64,000 nt of DNA. It comes from Echinococcus granulosus. Taxonomy: Eukaryota; Platyhelminthes; Cestoda; Cyclophyllidea; Taeniidae. The position numbers and the translations under genes were made by a program. The notes beneath the pieces are model-generated. The model saw only the letters and a list, made by a program, of their open reading frames with translations. It searched no databases and was not told the DNA's origin. This document shows positions 1 to 10,428 of the stretch, one piece after another; within the stretch, counting starts at the first letter, position 1; every line of letters begins with the position of its first letter. The stretch covers positions 175,366-239,365 of the forward strand of contig NW_020170494.1 of NCBI RefSeq assembly GCF_000524195.1, given 5' to 3'.

Positions 1-233
1 TCAACAAAATAATAATTACATTTAGATTTAAGAGAACCGTGAAATAGCACTTTAGCCGGTAAAGTGACACTATTTCGTAGCAGTATGAATCAAAATGGGG
101 AACTATTGCGATGTTATTAAAGACTTAGGTGAAGAGATTACAAAGTGGTTTTTATTATGGAAAATGAAACAACGAGGCACTGTAACACTACAGGATGCAT
201 ATTTGTAAGAGAAAATGCACGAGCATGACATAC

Positions 234-2591
234 ATGCGTAGGCGGCAAGCAACTCATGAGGCGTCGGTGGTCGGTTGGGATCCTCGAACTCCTTCGGCGG
301 ACGAATAGAGATACCGTAGAGGGCGGTGAGCACCTCTCGTGGAATTTGTTCGCATATCTGTGGAAGGACTCAAAAGTTCGGGACTGAAAAACTCCCACGG
401 GTTCCATCCCACTTTTAGTGATGATTAAACTTGTTCGCGATAACTGAAGTCGGCCGATTTGATTCGACTCATAGTGTTATTGGTAAATGAGGAATAAGCA
501 GGCTTCGTAACAGCTATAAAGCCTGGAATGCTGAGTGTTATTTACTTGACTTCATTACTTTGAAATACAGAACTAATGTTATTAACAGTAAGCCCAACTG
601 CAAAATAGTCAATTCCATTTTTAAAACATGCTATTTCAAGTAAACTATAAAAACAGTTGAAAACACGATTAGTATAGTTTCCAATTTTAATTTATGTAAA
701 ACTAACCTCAAATAATTAAGAATAGGTACGAGACTTACGACACGAATCGGGGGAATGCAATCTCGCATTTCATCAATAGGAAGGATGCCAGCAACGACTA
801 GGTCTTCTTGAGTGTAGACGAAGGAGGGCATTACCATACCTGGGCAGTCACAGAGTTGCAAATCTGGTTGAAGGAATATAGTCTGGGTGCGAAAAAAGGC
901 TCGAGGCGAGAAATCAGAACAGGATGCAAAAGTATGTAAAGGCCTGAGAACTCACCTGAAAGTGCTTCGTTTTGCCAGGAGTTGCCGAAACCGGGGTCTT
1001 CTTTGCGCCACACAGGGCATTGAGTGTACTCGACTTACCCACGTTGGGATAGCCCAGGAATCCCACCGTGAGGTAGGGGAAATCCCCATGTCTCGTCCCC
1101 AGGTGAGTCAATTCATCTATCAGCTCATGCACTGACAGGACATCGCAACCATTGACCACCTCAATTTTCTCTTTCAAGACGTCAGCCGCACTGAACAATG
1201 AAGTAACGCCCCAAATAAAGCCTATGATCTGAACTAACACATCCACAACCAGCACCACATTTTGCACTTTGCAGTAATTGGTTGGGCAAAATCGTGTTAC
1301 AAATAGATTGGTTGAATTTAAATGGTAAAATAGGTGCAGGATATTCTTGATCTAAAGAGTAGCACTGTTCTCTCACTAGTAAACAGAAAATACAAATACT
1401 AAAATCAAGGCTCACCTACTGTACGACTCACTTGAAGCCTCCCCTCCGCCCTCCTCCTCACTCTCACCGTGCATTGTCGAGGTTTCGGATGAAGTCAAAC
1501 TCGATTCATCAAAATCTTTACACATTTCGTCAACACTAAGAGAATCTTGCAATATTTCGGCTTCTAGTTCTTCTTTGGTTTCTTCCGGAATGCTGGAAGG
1601 GCCGTGGCCTTCCCTGATACTTTGAACGGAAAGTTGACTTTGGCTATTGAGTGCAGAGAAAAACAGAACACGAACGCCGACAGAGTCAAAGTATTTCGCC
1701 CAAGCGTCCCTATTTAGAAATATATATACATTTATCACAAGGACATAGTAACACACACTACACAAAGGCGTCAGACACACCTTTGATTACGTGTTAAAAA
1801 GTCAGACTTATTTATGAGGACTACGGTTCCCTTATGGGAGTCGACCTCTCTGATATAGTCATTAAGACTGGTAGAGAAGAAAAGAAGAGGCTGCCGAGCG
1901 TCGACAACCTGAACCAGGACGTCGCTTCGTTCCACGACTTGCCACAGCTGCCGCCAAAATTCCAAGTTGCGCTCGTAAGGAGTTATCACAATCCCATCTA
2001 GCTGTTCCAGCCTAAGAGGAAAAACCCACTACAAGTTACGCCCCACCGATTGATTAAAATTAGCCACTAAACCTACCTTGCGAGATCCCGACGCCAAGAT
2101 AAGTAAGCTCCCTGTTCGGCATTAGCTATTTCTTCTTTTGTCATGTTCCGATTAATTTTTGGTCTACATTCAAATGTATAGCCCATCGATAAAGCAAATG
2201 TTCAAACCTTTTGAGGACGGTTAGGGCGCTTTTATTTTGCTGCATTAAAACTTTGCGCCTTGCCCTCTCCTCCGGAGTTATTATGCCAACGATCTCGGCC
2301 TTAGATAAAACTCTAACATTCACTTTCTCTGCACAAATATATGAAACATATGTGCATTACGAGCTGCAAAGTCTCTGTTGGACAAATCTGCCGTATGCAA
2401 AAAATCATCCAAAGTAGTCTCTTGAGTAATGGATTTCACAGGAAGATGACACCAATCAGGGGAGTCTTCAGGGTTAGCATAGTTCTAGAAGAAAAATCAA
2501 AGAAGCATTGTTGGACATTTACAAAAGGTCGCCTATCCTTGCGTTTATTTTGACGAACTAGAGCCCGTCCGAGATATTTCTTTTTTGGCAT
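234..2591 (-). CDS. LSG1: LSG1, large subunit GTPase 1 (unit 1; 3' end beyond breakpoint)
   Basis: Cytoplasmic GTPase that releases the export adaptor NMD3 from pre-60S ribosomes (family knowledge). Nine exons splice in frame: 2523-2591, 2361-2484, 2208-2328, 2077-2163, 1781-2011, 1416-1709, 956-1190, 739-882, 234-357, giving 476 aa. The circularly permuted GTPase order is visible: G4 LINKSDFL at the end of exon 5, P-loop GYPNVGKSS and switch TPGKTKHF in exon 7, G3 DCPGMVMP in exon 8. Exon 9 holds LYGISIRPP and RPPTPHELLAAY. It ends in a GTATGT donor in mid-codon, so one or more C-terminal exons (roughly the last quarter compared with animal LSG1) lie left of the window. The start at 2591 (MPKKKYLGRALVRQ) has a good context (ACC before ATG); an in-frame ATG at 2648 is an alternative. 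An acidic, Ser-rich insert lies in exon 6, as in other LSG1 proteins. Confidence 0.93.
2164..2207 (-). other. 44-nt micro-intron of LSG1 (intron 3)
   Basis: GTTTGA donor and ATGTAG acceptor. Splicing joins ...LTVLK-R-PKINRNMTKEE..., restoring the conserved RRPxW-like segment of LSG1 in frame. Confidence 0.85.
2329..2360 (-). other. 32-nt micro-intron of LSG1 (intron 2)
   Basis: Without removal of this GTAATG...GTGCAG segment the frame meets a TGA at once. With removal the protein reads ...SNRDFAA-QKVNVRVLS..., which aligns to the LSG1 family. An acceptor 2 nt further on would bring an early stop, so the 32-nt length is fixed by the frame. Confidence 0.85.
2485..2522 (-). other. 38-nt micro-intron of LSG1 (intron 1)
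   Basis: GTAAATG donor and TTCTTCTAG acceptor in phase 0. It joins the 23-codon first exon (ending RRPF) to NYANPEDSPDWCHLPVKS, which matches the region before the LDDFL motif of LSG1. Confidence 0.82.
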
Positions 2592-3283
2592 GGTCGCCTC
2601 AAGCTTTACACGCTGGTTGGCGAGCCGATGATTTTCGAAAAGTCGCATGTCACCACAAATAACTCAAACACATTTTAAACTCGCGAATATTAATAAAGCC
2701 AAAAGTAAACCTGTCTGCAAAAGCAAAGTGCCCATATTATAGCGATGCAAGATTTTTGTTGGTTTTAAAACTGTTGGATGATTTACTAGGGTATATTACA
2801 TCTAGGTTTTAAAAATTCCTTTAATGGGCTGACTGGATTACATTTGTTTTATAGTTTTGTTCTATGCTGGAATGAGCGGTGCTGTACAGTTGTCATCTTT
2901 TTTGCATCAAAGCTCACTTGACTTGAAATTAGTAGGTTGTCCCTTTTACTTGATTAACCTGGATTCATCAACCGTTTAGGTCATGAAATGCTCCACTATA
3001 AGCGCTTTGTGTGATTCATATTATGCTAAATCAGGAAAAAAATGTTCTTCGAATTTTTGCAATACTGCTCTTTTTATTGTTCCACCTCCTCCCACTTTAG
3101 TTGCTCAGACTAATCTAATAAAAGCTACTAAATTTGGAAGAAAGGCATCATACTTTTTACTTTAGCTTGCGCATTGATCAAGTATCATTACCATTAACCA
3201 TGCCCTTGCACGTACTTGCTTGTATGGTAGGTGGAGATCTATCGGTCTCTAGAATGGAGGCAAATGCAATTTCCGCATAACAC
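2592..3283. other. LSG1 upstream region, no gene seen
   Basis: AT-rich sequence before the LSG1 start. Only short frames without family resemblance occur (for example 2983-3165). It presumably includes the LSG1 5' UTR and promoter, but no defined motif can be supported. Confidence 0.4.
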
Positions 3284-3470
3284 TTAGACCGTTTGCATTC
3301 TCCAACATCAGATGGAGCATTCCTAGACTTCCCTGAAGACGTAAGGAGGGATACTACTCTAGGAGTACACGTACTATTGACCTACAGATGTGCTTGGGGT
3401 CTGATGGCATGGCTTAGAGGCGAGACTGCCCAGTAAGAGTACAATGGCGGAGGGCCTAGGGAATTAAACG
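3284..3470 (+). repeat. LTR-like repeat fragment A
   Basis: Shares ordered blocks with 9241-9525: ttagaccg, cctgaagacg, ctgatg, a t(a/g)-caatggcggag-like block and a closing aattaaac. A further ttagaccg start occurs at about 5612, just behind the gypsy relic. The positions on both sides of a gypsy relic suggest remnants of LTRs, but the ends and identity are too poor to prove it. Confidence 0.4.
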
Positions 3471-3667
3471 AACTATTAAAGTACTACACAACAATGTGTA
3501 ACGTCTTACATGAAACAATCGCCTTAATCAAAAATTCCTAGGTCGGAAGCAGAAGAAAATATTAGTAACACAAATGCTCTGGTGACAACGACGACTATTC
3601 CTTCCTTTGCGACGAATACGCACAAGATATTTAGGTTCTGGTTGTATTTCCGCTGACAAGAAACAGA

Positions 3668-3928
3668 TTACTTGATGTGTGCACTCCCCTTAAATTTGTG
3701 TTCTAACTTTGAGAAATACTGCTCCACATTAGCCCCACTCATCATTTTGCAGAAAGAGCGGGTAGCAGTCGGGACTTCAAACATCGCGATTAAAACCTGA
3801 AGCAGACAGGAATCATTCAAGGAGTCTACAAGCTCAGAGTCAAGGGATGAACAATAGTCAAGATCGGACGGGGAGTTCGCCTCAACACCGCGGTCGACAA
3901 AGTCTGCGGTGTGGACACTGGCCGGCAT
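3668..3928 (-). CDS. Unrecognised 86-aa frame, doubtful
   Basis: Open frame with an ATG at 3928 and a stop at 3668. The translation ends in VEQYFSKLEHKFKGSAHIK; the WF/YFxxLExxF-like pattern faintly recalls retrotransposon gag proteins, but no family can be named. No splice partners were found. It sits on the opposite strand from the adjacent gypsy relic. It may be a chance frame. Confidence 0.18.
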   Translation of the reverse strand: MPASVHTADFVDRGVEANSPSDLDYCSSLDSELVDSLNDSCLLQVLIAMFEVPTATRSFCKMMSGANVEQYFSKLEHKFKGSAHIK

Positions 3929-4249
3929 CGTGTATTGGTGAAGTTGGTAGTGAAGAAACGACAGGAGTTGACTGCAACTATGCGTTTCAACAATTACAGC
4001 TGAATCTTGAAGAAATTATTTTCTCTACCCACCAGGTTATTAAAGCCATGTGTCGTCGATATCTCTAATGTTTTATTCAAAATCGTAATAGTAGCTATCA
4101 ACGTCCTAGACATCCTTTTTTCACTACCTAGTCACGTCATCAACAACGAAAGAACAAAACTTTGAAGTGGCTGATTTGGCACACGACTATATTATAACGA
4201 CAAGGGTTTACAATGGGGTGAACAAGTACGGTAAAGCACTACAAGTGCT

Positions 4250-5390
4250 GGAGAGACCAGACTGATCTGGCAGCCACCCAGATCTACGCTACCTACTCTG
4301 CCAAAACAGGTAATCTGATGGATGAGGTGCACATAGACGGAGTCCCAAAGTCTCCAAAGTCATCATGAGTCTCGGCGGTTGCTCTAATGATAAAAGACGG
4401 AAGTCTTCTGCCATACGTTGGTTATAGGGAACTAAACAAGGTAACAAAGAACGAGGTTTTGTCCTTACCTCACACAATTTATTTGTTAGACTTTCCACAC
4501 GGGTAAATGTTGTTCCCCGAATTGAATATGAGATCTTAGTATTGGCAAGTAACGATGGCGAAAACAATTCGTGAAAAGACAGCTTTTATAGTATCCAAGG
4601 TGTTTTACGAATGCCAGACGACAACTTTTGGACTCTATCATGCAGCGATCACTCTGTCGGACCTGGATAACCTGTAGCAGATAATCTGGCGAAAGGCACA
4701 GAGACGGAATTCTCGAAGATTCAGAACGTTGGAGTAGACTTAACCAGTGGAATTGTTAACACGGTTCACGTACCTGCGAATAGTCCTCGAAGTGCTGACT
4801 TTTAGTCAAGTTTCTACGGAATCAAATGGAACTTTCGAATTCTTAAAGACGGGCATGAAAGTTGGTCATCCACAGGGACGTGGACGAGTAGAACGAGCGA
4901 ATAGAACTGCTCTAGGTTTTCACTAAGGGCCCATGACCGCAGAGTTGGCATTCTTGCCTAGACAGGCTGGCGTCTCCTGGATCATAAAGATACAGTCCAT
5001 ACATCCATCGCCATTTCATATATTAAAATGGCAGTGTTGGCTGACAATTTTTTGCCAACGTTAAAGCAACGAATCACAACGCTCCAGAGTACATGCTGCG
5101 ACTGAAGCATAACACCGATTCTCAACCTCGTTCCCAAACCTCTAAGCTTATCGTGTGCCGGACAAAAGGCAAGCGCAGCCAACATGATGCCTATCAGAAG
5201 GGAAATCTATTGCAGCTCTACAGGCCTCCTTCTGCTCCTCAAGGCATGCCGCAAATTTAATCAGTGTTGGAACGAAGATGCGCTTTGAGTGATAAGATAA
5301 TACACTCAACAAATTGTTTAATCTGCAATGCACGGATCAGAGCCCAATCACTCATGGCACATCATAATAAAATACTTCCTCATAAAGTCA
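4250..5390 (+). mobile_element. Decayed Ty3/gypsy retrotransposon pol relic (unit 1)
   Basis: Plus-strand translation in shifting frames shows pol motifs in the normal order: an N-terminal RT piece near 4253 (LIWQPPRSTLP), the RT core at 4381-4490 (YRELNKVTKNE), the next RT block at about 4530-4670 (YWQVTMAKTIREKTAF, then TTFGLYHAAIT), an integrase core piece at about 4850-4910 (GHPQGRGRVERANRTALG), and the C-terminal GPY-type region near 5190-5390 (LYRPPSAPQGMPQ, then LMAHHNKILPHK). At least one frameshift near 4380 and several stops are present. RT thumb, RNase H and most of the integrase are missing, so the element is dead. The last part is still open as an 84-codon frame (5264-5518). Family placement rests on motif recall only. 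Confidence 0.85.
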
Positions 5391-6095
5391 CACCATCTGT
5401 TGAATATGAGGATGGAACCTACATGCTAAAAGAGGAAAATGATTTATCAAAAATGGTGTGTGAAGATGAAGAGAGCAGAGCGACGGTGAGACCATGCACT
5501 ATGCGGCTTTTTGAATAGGTCCTTGAGGTAGCAAGTGGGCCAATTTGACTAATCTTGTGATTGAGAGAACTCTTAGATCTTTGTGGAGGTGACACCCAAT
5601 TCCCCATTAAACTTAGACCGCTTGTATAATCCTACGTTCCATCAATACATGCTGTGGTCTACAAACCATTTTTCCCCACTCAGGTAGGAGGGAGAAGCAT
5701 CAGAGCTATTACAATTCTATTGAATGTTGCTTATTGTAAGCGGGATGTTTTCCATAACTTAGCAGCTCTGTTAATCAAAGTTGCTGCATAGTTACACATT
5801 TTTTGATCTGATGGAACATTAAGATCTTTAAAACAGGTGTTTAGGATACAAGATTTGAAATTAGGCTTCTATTATTTTTGGATTGGTTGGATAGCATCAG
5901 CTATGTGAAACACGCAAGTGGTATAAATAGGACTTAACTGTGGTTGTTTAGGTACACGAATTGGATTTGTGGTCGTTCGTGCAGATGCCTTGCAAGGAAG
6001 CTGAAATGTAAATTACCATAACGACGACCTGATTTTGGTTTATCTCATTTGATAGTGAGATACATTTGAATCATGGCGTGCCTTTGAGTCCTTGG
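5391..6095. other. Intergenic, possible LTR remnant
   Basis: Region between the gypsy relic and the 3' end of the unknown gene. An aacttagaccgcttg block at about 5609 resembles the start of repeat fragment A. No coding exon is supported. The 3' UTR of the minus-strand neighbour probably lies in its right part. Confidence 0.35.
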
Positions 6096-8347
6096 TTATC
6101 GTTCCACGCTGGCTTTTTCACTTGCATCATCCGGTGTACCATACTTTCGCCTCACATGCTTCATTCTCTCAGGCATTCTAATTTGGTATTTTGCATTGTT
6201 GGCAGTATTTCGCAAGAAACTTGGCTTTCTCGCATCAGCTTTCAAGAGATGAATGTTATTTGAGGTCTCCAATTGTCTTTGGTAGCCACAAATGAAGCAG
6301 CCTTTGCGTTCTCTTTTGACATCCTCTCGACCAAACGAGCCCTCAGCCCTTGGCATGGAGTTTGTTGATGTGACCTTCTTCTGAAAGAACTTGCCGTGAG
6401 AACCGCTCTGTGCTTGCACGTCCGATTCCACCAGTTGTGCGTGTTTTTTTTGTCCATTTATACCCTGATTCCAACGGGGACTATCACTCGGCTTCACCGA
6501 TGGAGAGCCCACTATTAACGAGTTTTCAGGGCTCCTTTTATAGCTATTTCTTCTTGCCTTCCATAAAGTTAGCAGTGATTTTCCCTTCCTAGGACTATTG
6601 CTCATTTTTGGTATCGAGGATCCTACGTTTACTTTGCATTCGGGTTCATTGCTATTTTGTAAAAGCGAGTCATTATCATTGAGTCTGGAGGGGAAGTCAT
6701 TTTTCCAGTGCCTTTTAAATTTTTCCACTTTATGGCGTCTTAAAGACAACTTTACTTTGCTTCCTCTGCAGCCGGAGCTAGATTTTTTAGATTTCTGCTG
6801 CAAGCATTCCACAGTTGTTCCAGCATTTGCATACCAATACATGGAACTATCAAGGTCGGCCTCCACAAATTGAATATACTCGCTTCCCGCAAGTGCATCC
6901 AGCGAGAAGCCAATGTCAAGCTTCAATTCTTCACAGTCTCCTGCTGACCCGCTGGTCGCACGACGCCGAGGAGTTACTAATTTACTTAACGCATTCGCTA
7001 ATCTTTTCCTCAATCTAAAAGTTCCCATAGAGCGATTCGACTGCACAAGTCTTGACACATTGTTTGGTAGAATCCAGGGGTTCTTTGCTCCTTCCCACCA
7101 TCTGCGAGACGGTTCTGTTTCTGAAGGATCTCCCGCTGACAGTCTATCAAGTTCTACCATTGATTTCAGCTTTGTAGGAAATGTGATCTGTGGAGAGTGG
7201 GGCAAGGTGATGTAAATGGTGCGCACACTGGCCAGACATTGTGATCGAAACACGTAAGTGGCACAAAAGATGCATTTCCGTTCCGCAAACCCACAAAGGG
7301 ACTGAAGAAATCCCTCCTCATGGATTTCAGTTACAACTGGTGCAAATAATGGAGAGTGATCATTGCATATTGGTGAGGGTAAACAACGCTCGTTTGTGGA
7401 AGTAGCCTTCGGTCCATCCTCTTGAGGGACATTATCGAGCACAGTTTCGCTGGCTTTTAGCGCCTGAATGGTGCCGATCAGGCCTGCATAAATTTTGAAT
7501 AATTGGTCCGCACGTAAAATCACTTCATTGAGGCTCTCTAAAATTAAGTTTCTACTTTTTATTAACTGACTTTTATGGCTAATTTTGCGAACCTGAAAAA
7601 TTTTTTAGGGCGAACGGTCACTTCTATGGGATTATTTGAGTGGTTCTAGTGAGTAATAACTTAATTTCAACTCATCCTAATAATAGGATTTGAACTTACC
7701 GTCAACATGAAGTAAATCCCCAGACGTCCCTAGTTCTTTGGTTGAGGATTCCATAGTTTCTGCTGTACTGATGCAATTTCGCGCGATTTCTGTGGATTTG
7801 ATGCACTGCTCAAGAAGCAGGCCTAGATCCACCTCAATCCTGACAGTTTCAATTGGATCAGTATCACAAAGTGGATTCTTAATTTTGGCGATACCTGCAG
7901 CTCCACTTGAAAGAGTTATGTCTTCTTTCAAGTCATATTTCTCCACTTGGAGTAAGTGCTTAGTATTGTCGTGGTTGGCACACCGCGCTACCTTTCAAAT
8001 TACAAACACTCACAATTAATAAATCTCATCTAGCGGGTTACAAAACTTGGTTCACGTGTAACTTTATTGTGGAAAATAAACTTGTAATCGGTAAATTTTA
8101 AGTGACGTAGTTTGAATTGAATAGTAATGCTGAAGACATCGTTATTTTAGAATTTTATATTTTTTAATGATCTGTCGGAAAGTTTCAATCCTCTCTTAAA
8201 AGCAGTACATCATCCTACCTCTTTTTCTAGTTTCTTGTCTGTTAACTTCATCGTCACGCCAAGCCTTGGCAATGCTTTTGTGAGAATCCCTGAGGCTCCG
8301 ATAATCTGCGAAAACAGTGTACTCAAATCATTATTGTTCCTATTCAT
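6096..8347 (-). CDS. Unknown basic Ser/Lys/Arg-rich protein, 3 exons (unit 1)
   Basis: I do not recognise this protein. Three exons splice in frame: 8219-8347, 7700-7991 and 6096-7537, with introns of 227 nt (GTAGG donor, GAAAG acceptor) and 162 nt (GTAAGT donor, ATTTTAG acceptor), giving about 620 aa from the ATG at 8347. The upstream frame stays open to about 8400, so an earlier 5' exon is possible. The first 200 residues are acidic to neutral and look helical. The large last exon (480 codons) is the longest open frame in the window. It is rich in Ser, Lys and Arg, with basic clusters such as RLRKRLANALSK and KVKLSLRRHKVEKFKRHWK, compatible with a nucleic-acid-binding or scaffold protein (inference). 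Two CxxC pairs (KCIFC and GCFIC) could bind metal. No signal peptide or membrane segment is evident. Confidence 0.75.
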
Positions 8348-10427
8348 ATTAAAGCGTAGATCAGGAGGAGGTGACGAAGTATTCGCCCACAATCTGCTTG
8401 CAAAGGTAAGTTATAAATGCTTAAATATATTTCAAAATACCACACCAGTGTGCTAAGCAGTCCGATGTTAAAAACTGTCAGAAAAATCAATAATCACATA
8501 ATTTTGAAATTTATTTTGTCTTAAAAATGAAACCTGTCACCATAATGGTAGCGTCCATTAAATGCTTACGGCGGATGCGTCCATCCGCAGTGCTCGAACA
8601 AGGTCAACTTAGTAGAGAAGTACTTTTGCAGGAAAAACTTAACTGACTTGTTCAACAAAACTCAGCTTTCCTTGCATGACTTTAATCATTTCACTGCTTT
8701 AAATGTAACTGTGTTTTTCAAACATCCTGAGGTAGCAGAAAAACCTCTTGGTAAATATGTCTCTGAGGTAAACCGTAGAGTTAGCGGTGGACTGAAGTGC
8801 CGTTACAAGTAAGCGTAGAAATTCAAAAAGCCTTCTAGAGCCGGGTGCAAAAAACATACTTGTAGCAAGCCAGGATTCTGTTTAAGTGTATTTTTGAATG
8901 CAGTAGCTGGCGGTTTTACTTTTGCTCTGTGGCATGGCTGTTGGTCCACGCTAGTAGCGTGATTTAACGATACGACTTCAGGGAAAACCCAGGTCAGTGC
9001 ATCTATACAACAAAATTAAAAAGGCGTAATCACATTGTATCATTGTGCAAGCACATGCAAGCAAATTGTGTGCAATGCATCGGTTGTTTAACTCTCGGTT
9101 TGGGTAAAGGGCCACTTTGTGTCTCGGCTATTGTACCTTCGTCATGTAGGTAGGCCTTTGAGTCACGCAAGTAGTCTCAACTCCTTCTGTATGCTAGACA
9201 TATATTCTGCTCGGGGCGCTACTTTCGCCTCGTAAAAACATTAGACCGATTGGTGTTTAAGTGTTAGATTCTTGCAGCACTTGTTGGCGATATGACATGC
9301 TATGCGGGAGGGAACTCACAGTGAGAACTTATCTAAGACAGCAATTTATTTCTAGCACTTCAAAACTCTCCTGAAGACGAAAGAAGACATAATACCAGCT
9401 GGGAAAATGTGTTGTCAGCGTACTAAGGGTTTGGGACTACTGATGTATCCTGAGGCCAGACCACTCGCCGCAGGTATAATGGCGGAGTCCCTAAGCGACT
9501 TGTTACCAAAACAGCGAATTAAACACACAACTAACCCACTAGTATTCTCGCCCGATAATCAACACCATGAGCATGAAGATTCCAGATCTAAATCACCATA
9601 AAATAATCGGGATTGGCAAATGCGCATATCTGGGTTATAATTCATCATGCCATTATGTAAAAATGGCTTTAAATTTTGTTAAAGGAAATTAACCTCCATG
9701 CTTGCATGGTAATCATATGACAAAAGCGCAGTTAAGAGTCGAAAATGCACTAATTTTGTTCCTTATTTGTGTTGCATAAACCTATACTAATTAACAGATG
9801 ACAAGGGTTTCTTAGCCTAACCTTAGAATTCCCATTTTTTGGGTATCGTTTGGTAGCAAATCAAACGCTTACTGAACCAATTATCGTTCGACCTTGCATG
9901 GAGTAGTTAGATTTGTGTGCTGTTACATCAACCGAAGCAGAGGAATCAGCTATCATCTCTCTGTGACAATAAAGTCTTCACGTAGCTTCTAGATCCTTAT
10001 TATAAGAAAACAGCCAATAAGTTCTCTGCAGTAATTTCAATGCATTAATCCATCATCACAAAATTTCGTTCACATAAGGTGTGTTTTGGTACTTGAGTAT
10101 TTTACACATGCTATGGAAACACTCGTTAGGTCCAACGCTAATCAAGTTGGCGCTTTTCTTTCCAGTTTCTCTTACTGCGTTTTTTGAGTGTGTTGCTTCC
10201 TGCTTCCCCTACAGGATTGATTTCTAGATGATTACCTGACTCCACGGACTAGTTATAGAGATTTACCTATGCTGTGAATATTCTGTTTATTTGCGCTATT
10301 TTACAATCGAATTTTCATTCTTTCACTTCTGTGGTACTGCTTGTGAATGATTGCATTTAAATGTTGAATAACTTGACGTTTGTCGTCATAAGCACAGAGA
10401 CTCAGTTTCGTGTCTCGCTCTTTGCAG
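8348..10427. other. Divergent intergenic region
   Basis: About 2.1 kb between the unknown gene (minus) and YDJC (plus), probably holding both promoters. It contains LTR-like fragment B (9241-9525) and only short frames with no resemblance. A 6-bp inverted repeat (gcggat-gcgtcc-atccgc) lies near 8570-8590. Confidence 0.4.
9241..9525 (+). repeat. LTR-like repeat fragment B
   Basis: Same ordered blocks as 3284-3470 (ttagaccg, cctgaagacg, ctgatg, taatggcggag, aattaaac) but about 100 bp longer. A 64-codon frame at 9407-9601 runs through it and is not considered a gene. Confidence 0.4.
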
Positions 10428-10428
10428 A
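10411..10428 (+). promoter_or_regulatory. Candidate spliced-leader (trans-splice) acceptor of YDJC
   Basis: Pyrimidine-rich tgtctcgctctttgcag followed directly by the first YDJC codon (ACA) in phase 0. The exon has no ATG before the conserved ADD motif. Flatworm spliced leaders are known to end in AUG, which here would give M-TSQLAIVADD, a natural N-terminus for this family. An ordinary upstream cis-exon is the alternative. Confidence 0.5.

Noticed and set aside
1..130. Possible LSG1 C-terminal exon between the window start and the breakpoint
   Set aside because: Minus-strand translation shows no LSG1-like residues and no clear acceptor; the exon must lie outside the window.
887..1135. 82-codon plus-strand frame
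   Set aside because: Antisense to LSG1 exon 7; a shadow of the P-loop region.
4289..5333. Minus-strand frames at 4289-4567, 4982-5185 and 5148-5333 as a possible multi-exon gene
   Set aside because: No acceptable donor and acceptor pairs joined them, and the plus strand of the same bases reads as gypsy pol in the normal domain order.
6410..7215. Several plus-strand frames of 60-100 codons
   Set aside because: They lie antisense to the long last exon of the minus-strand unknown gene and have no family resemblance.
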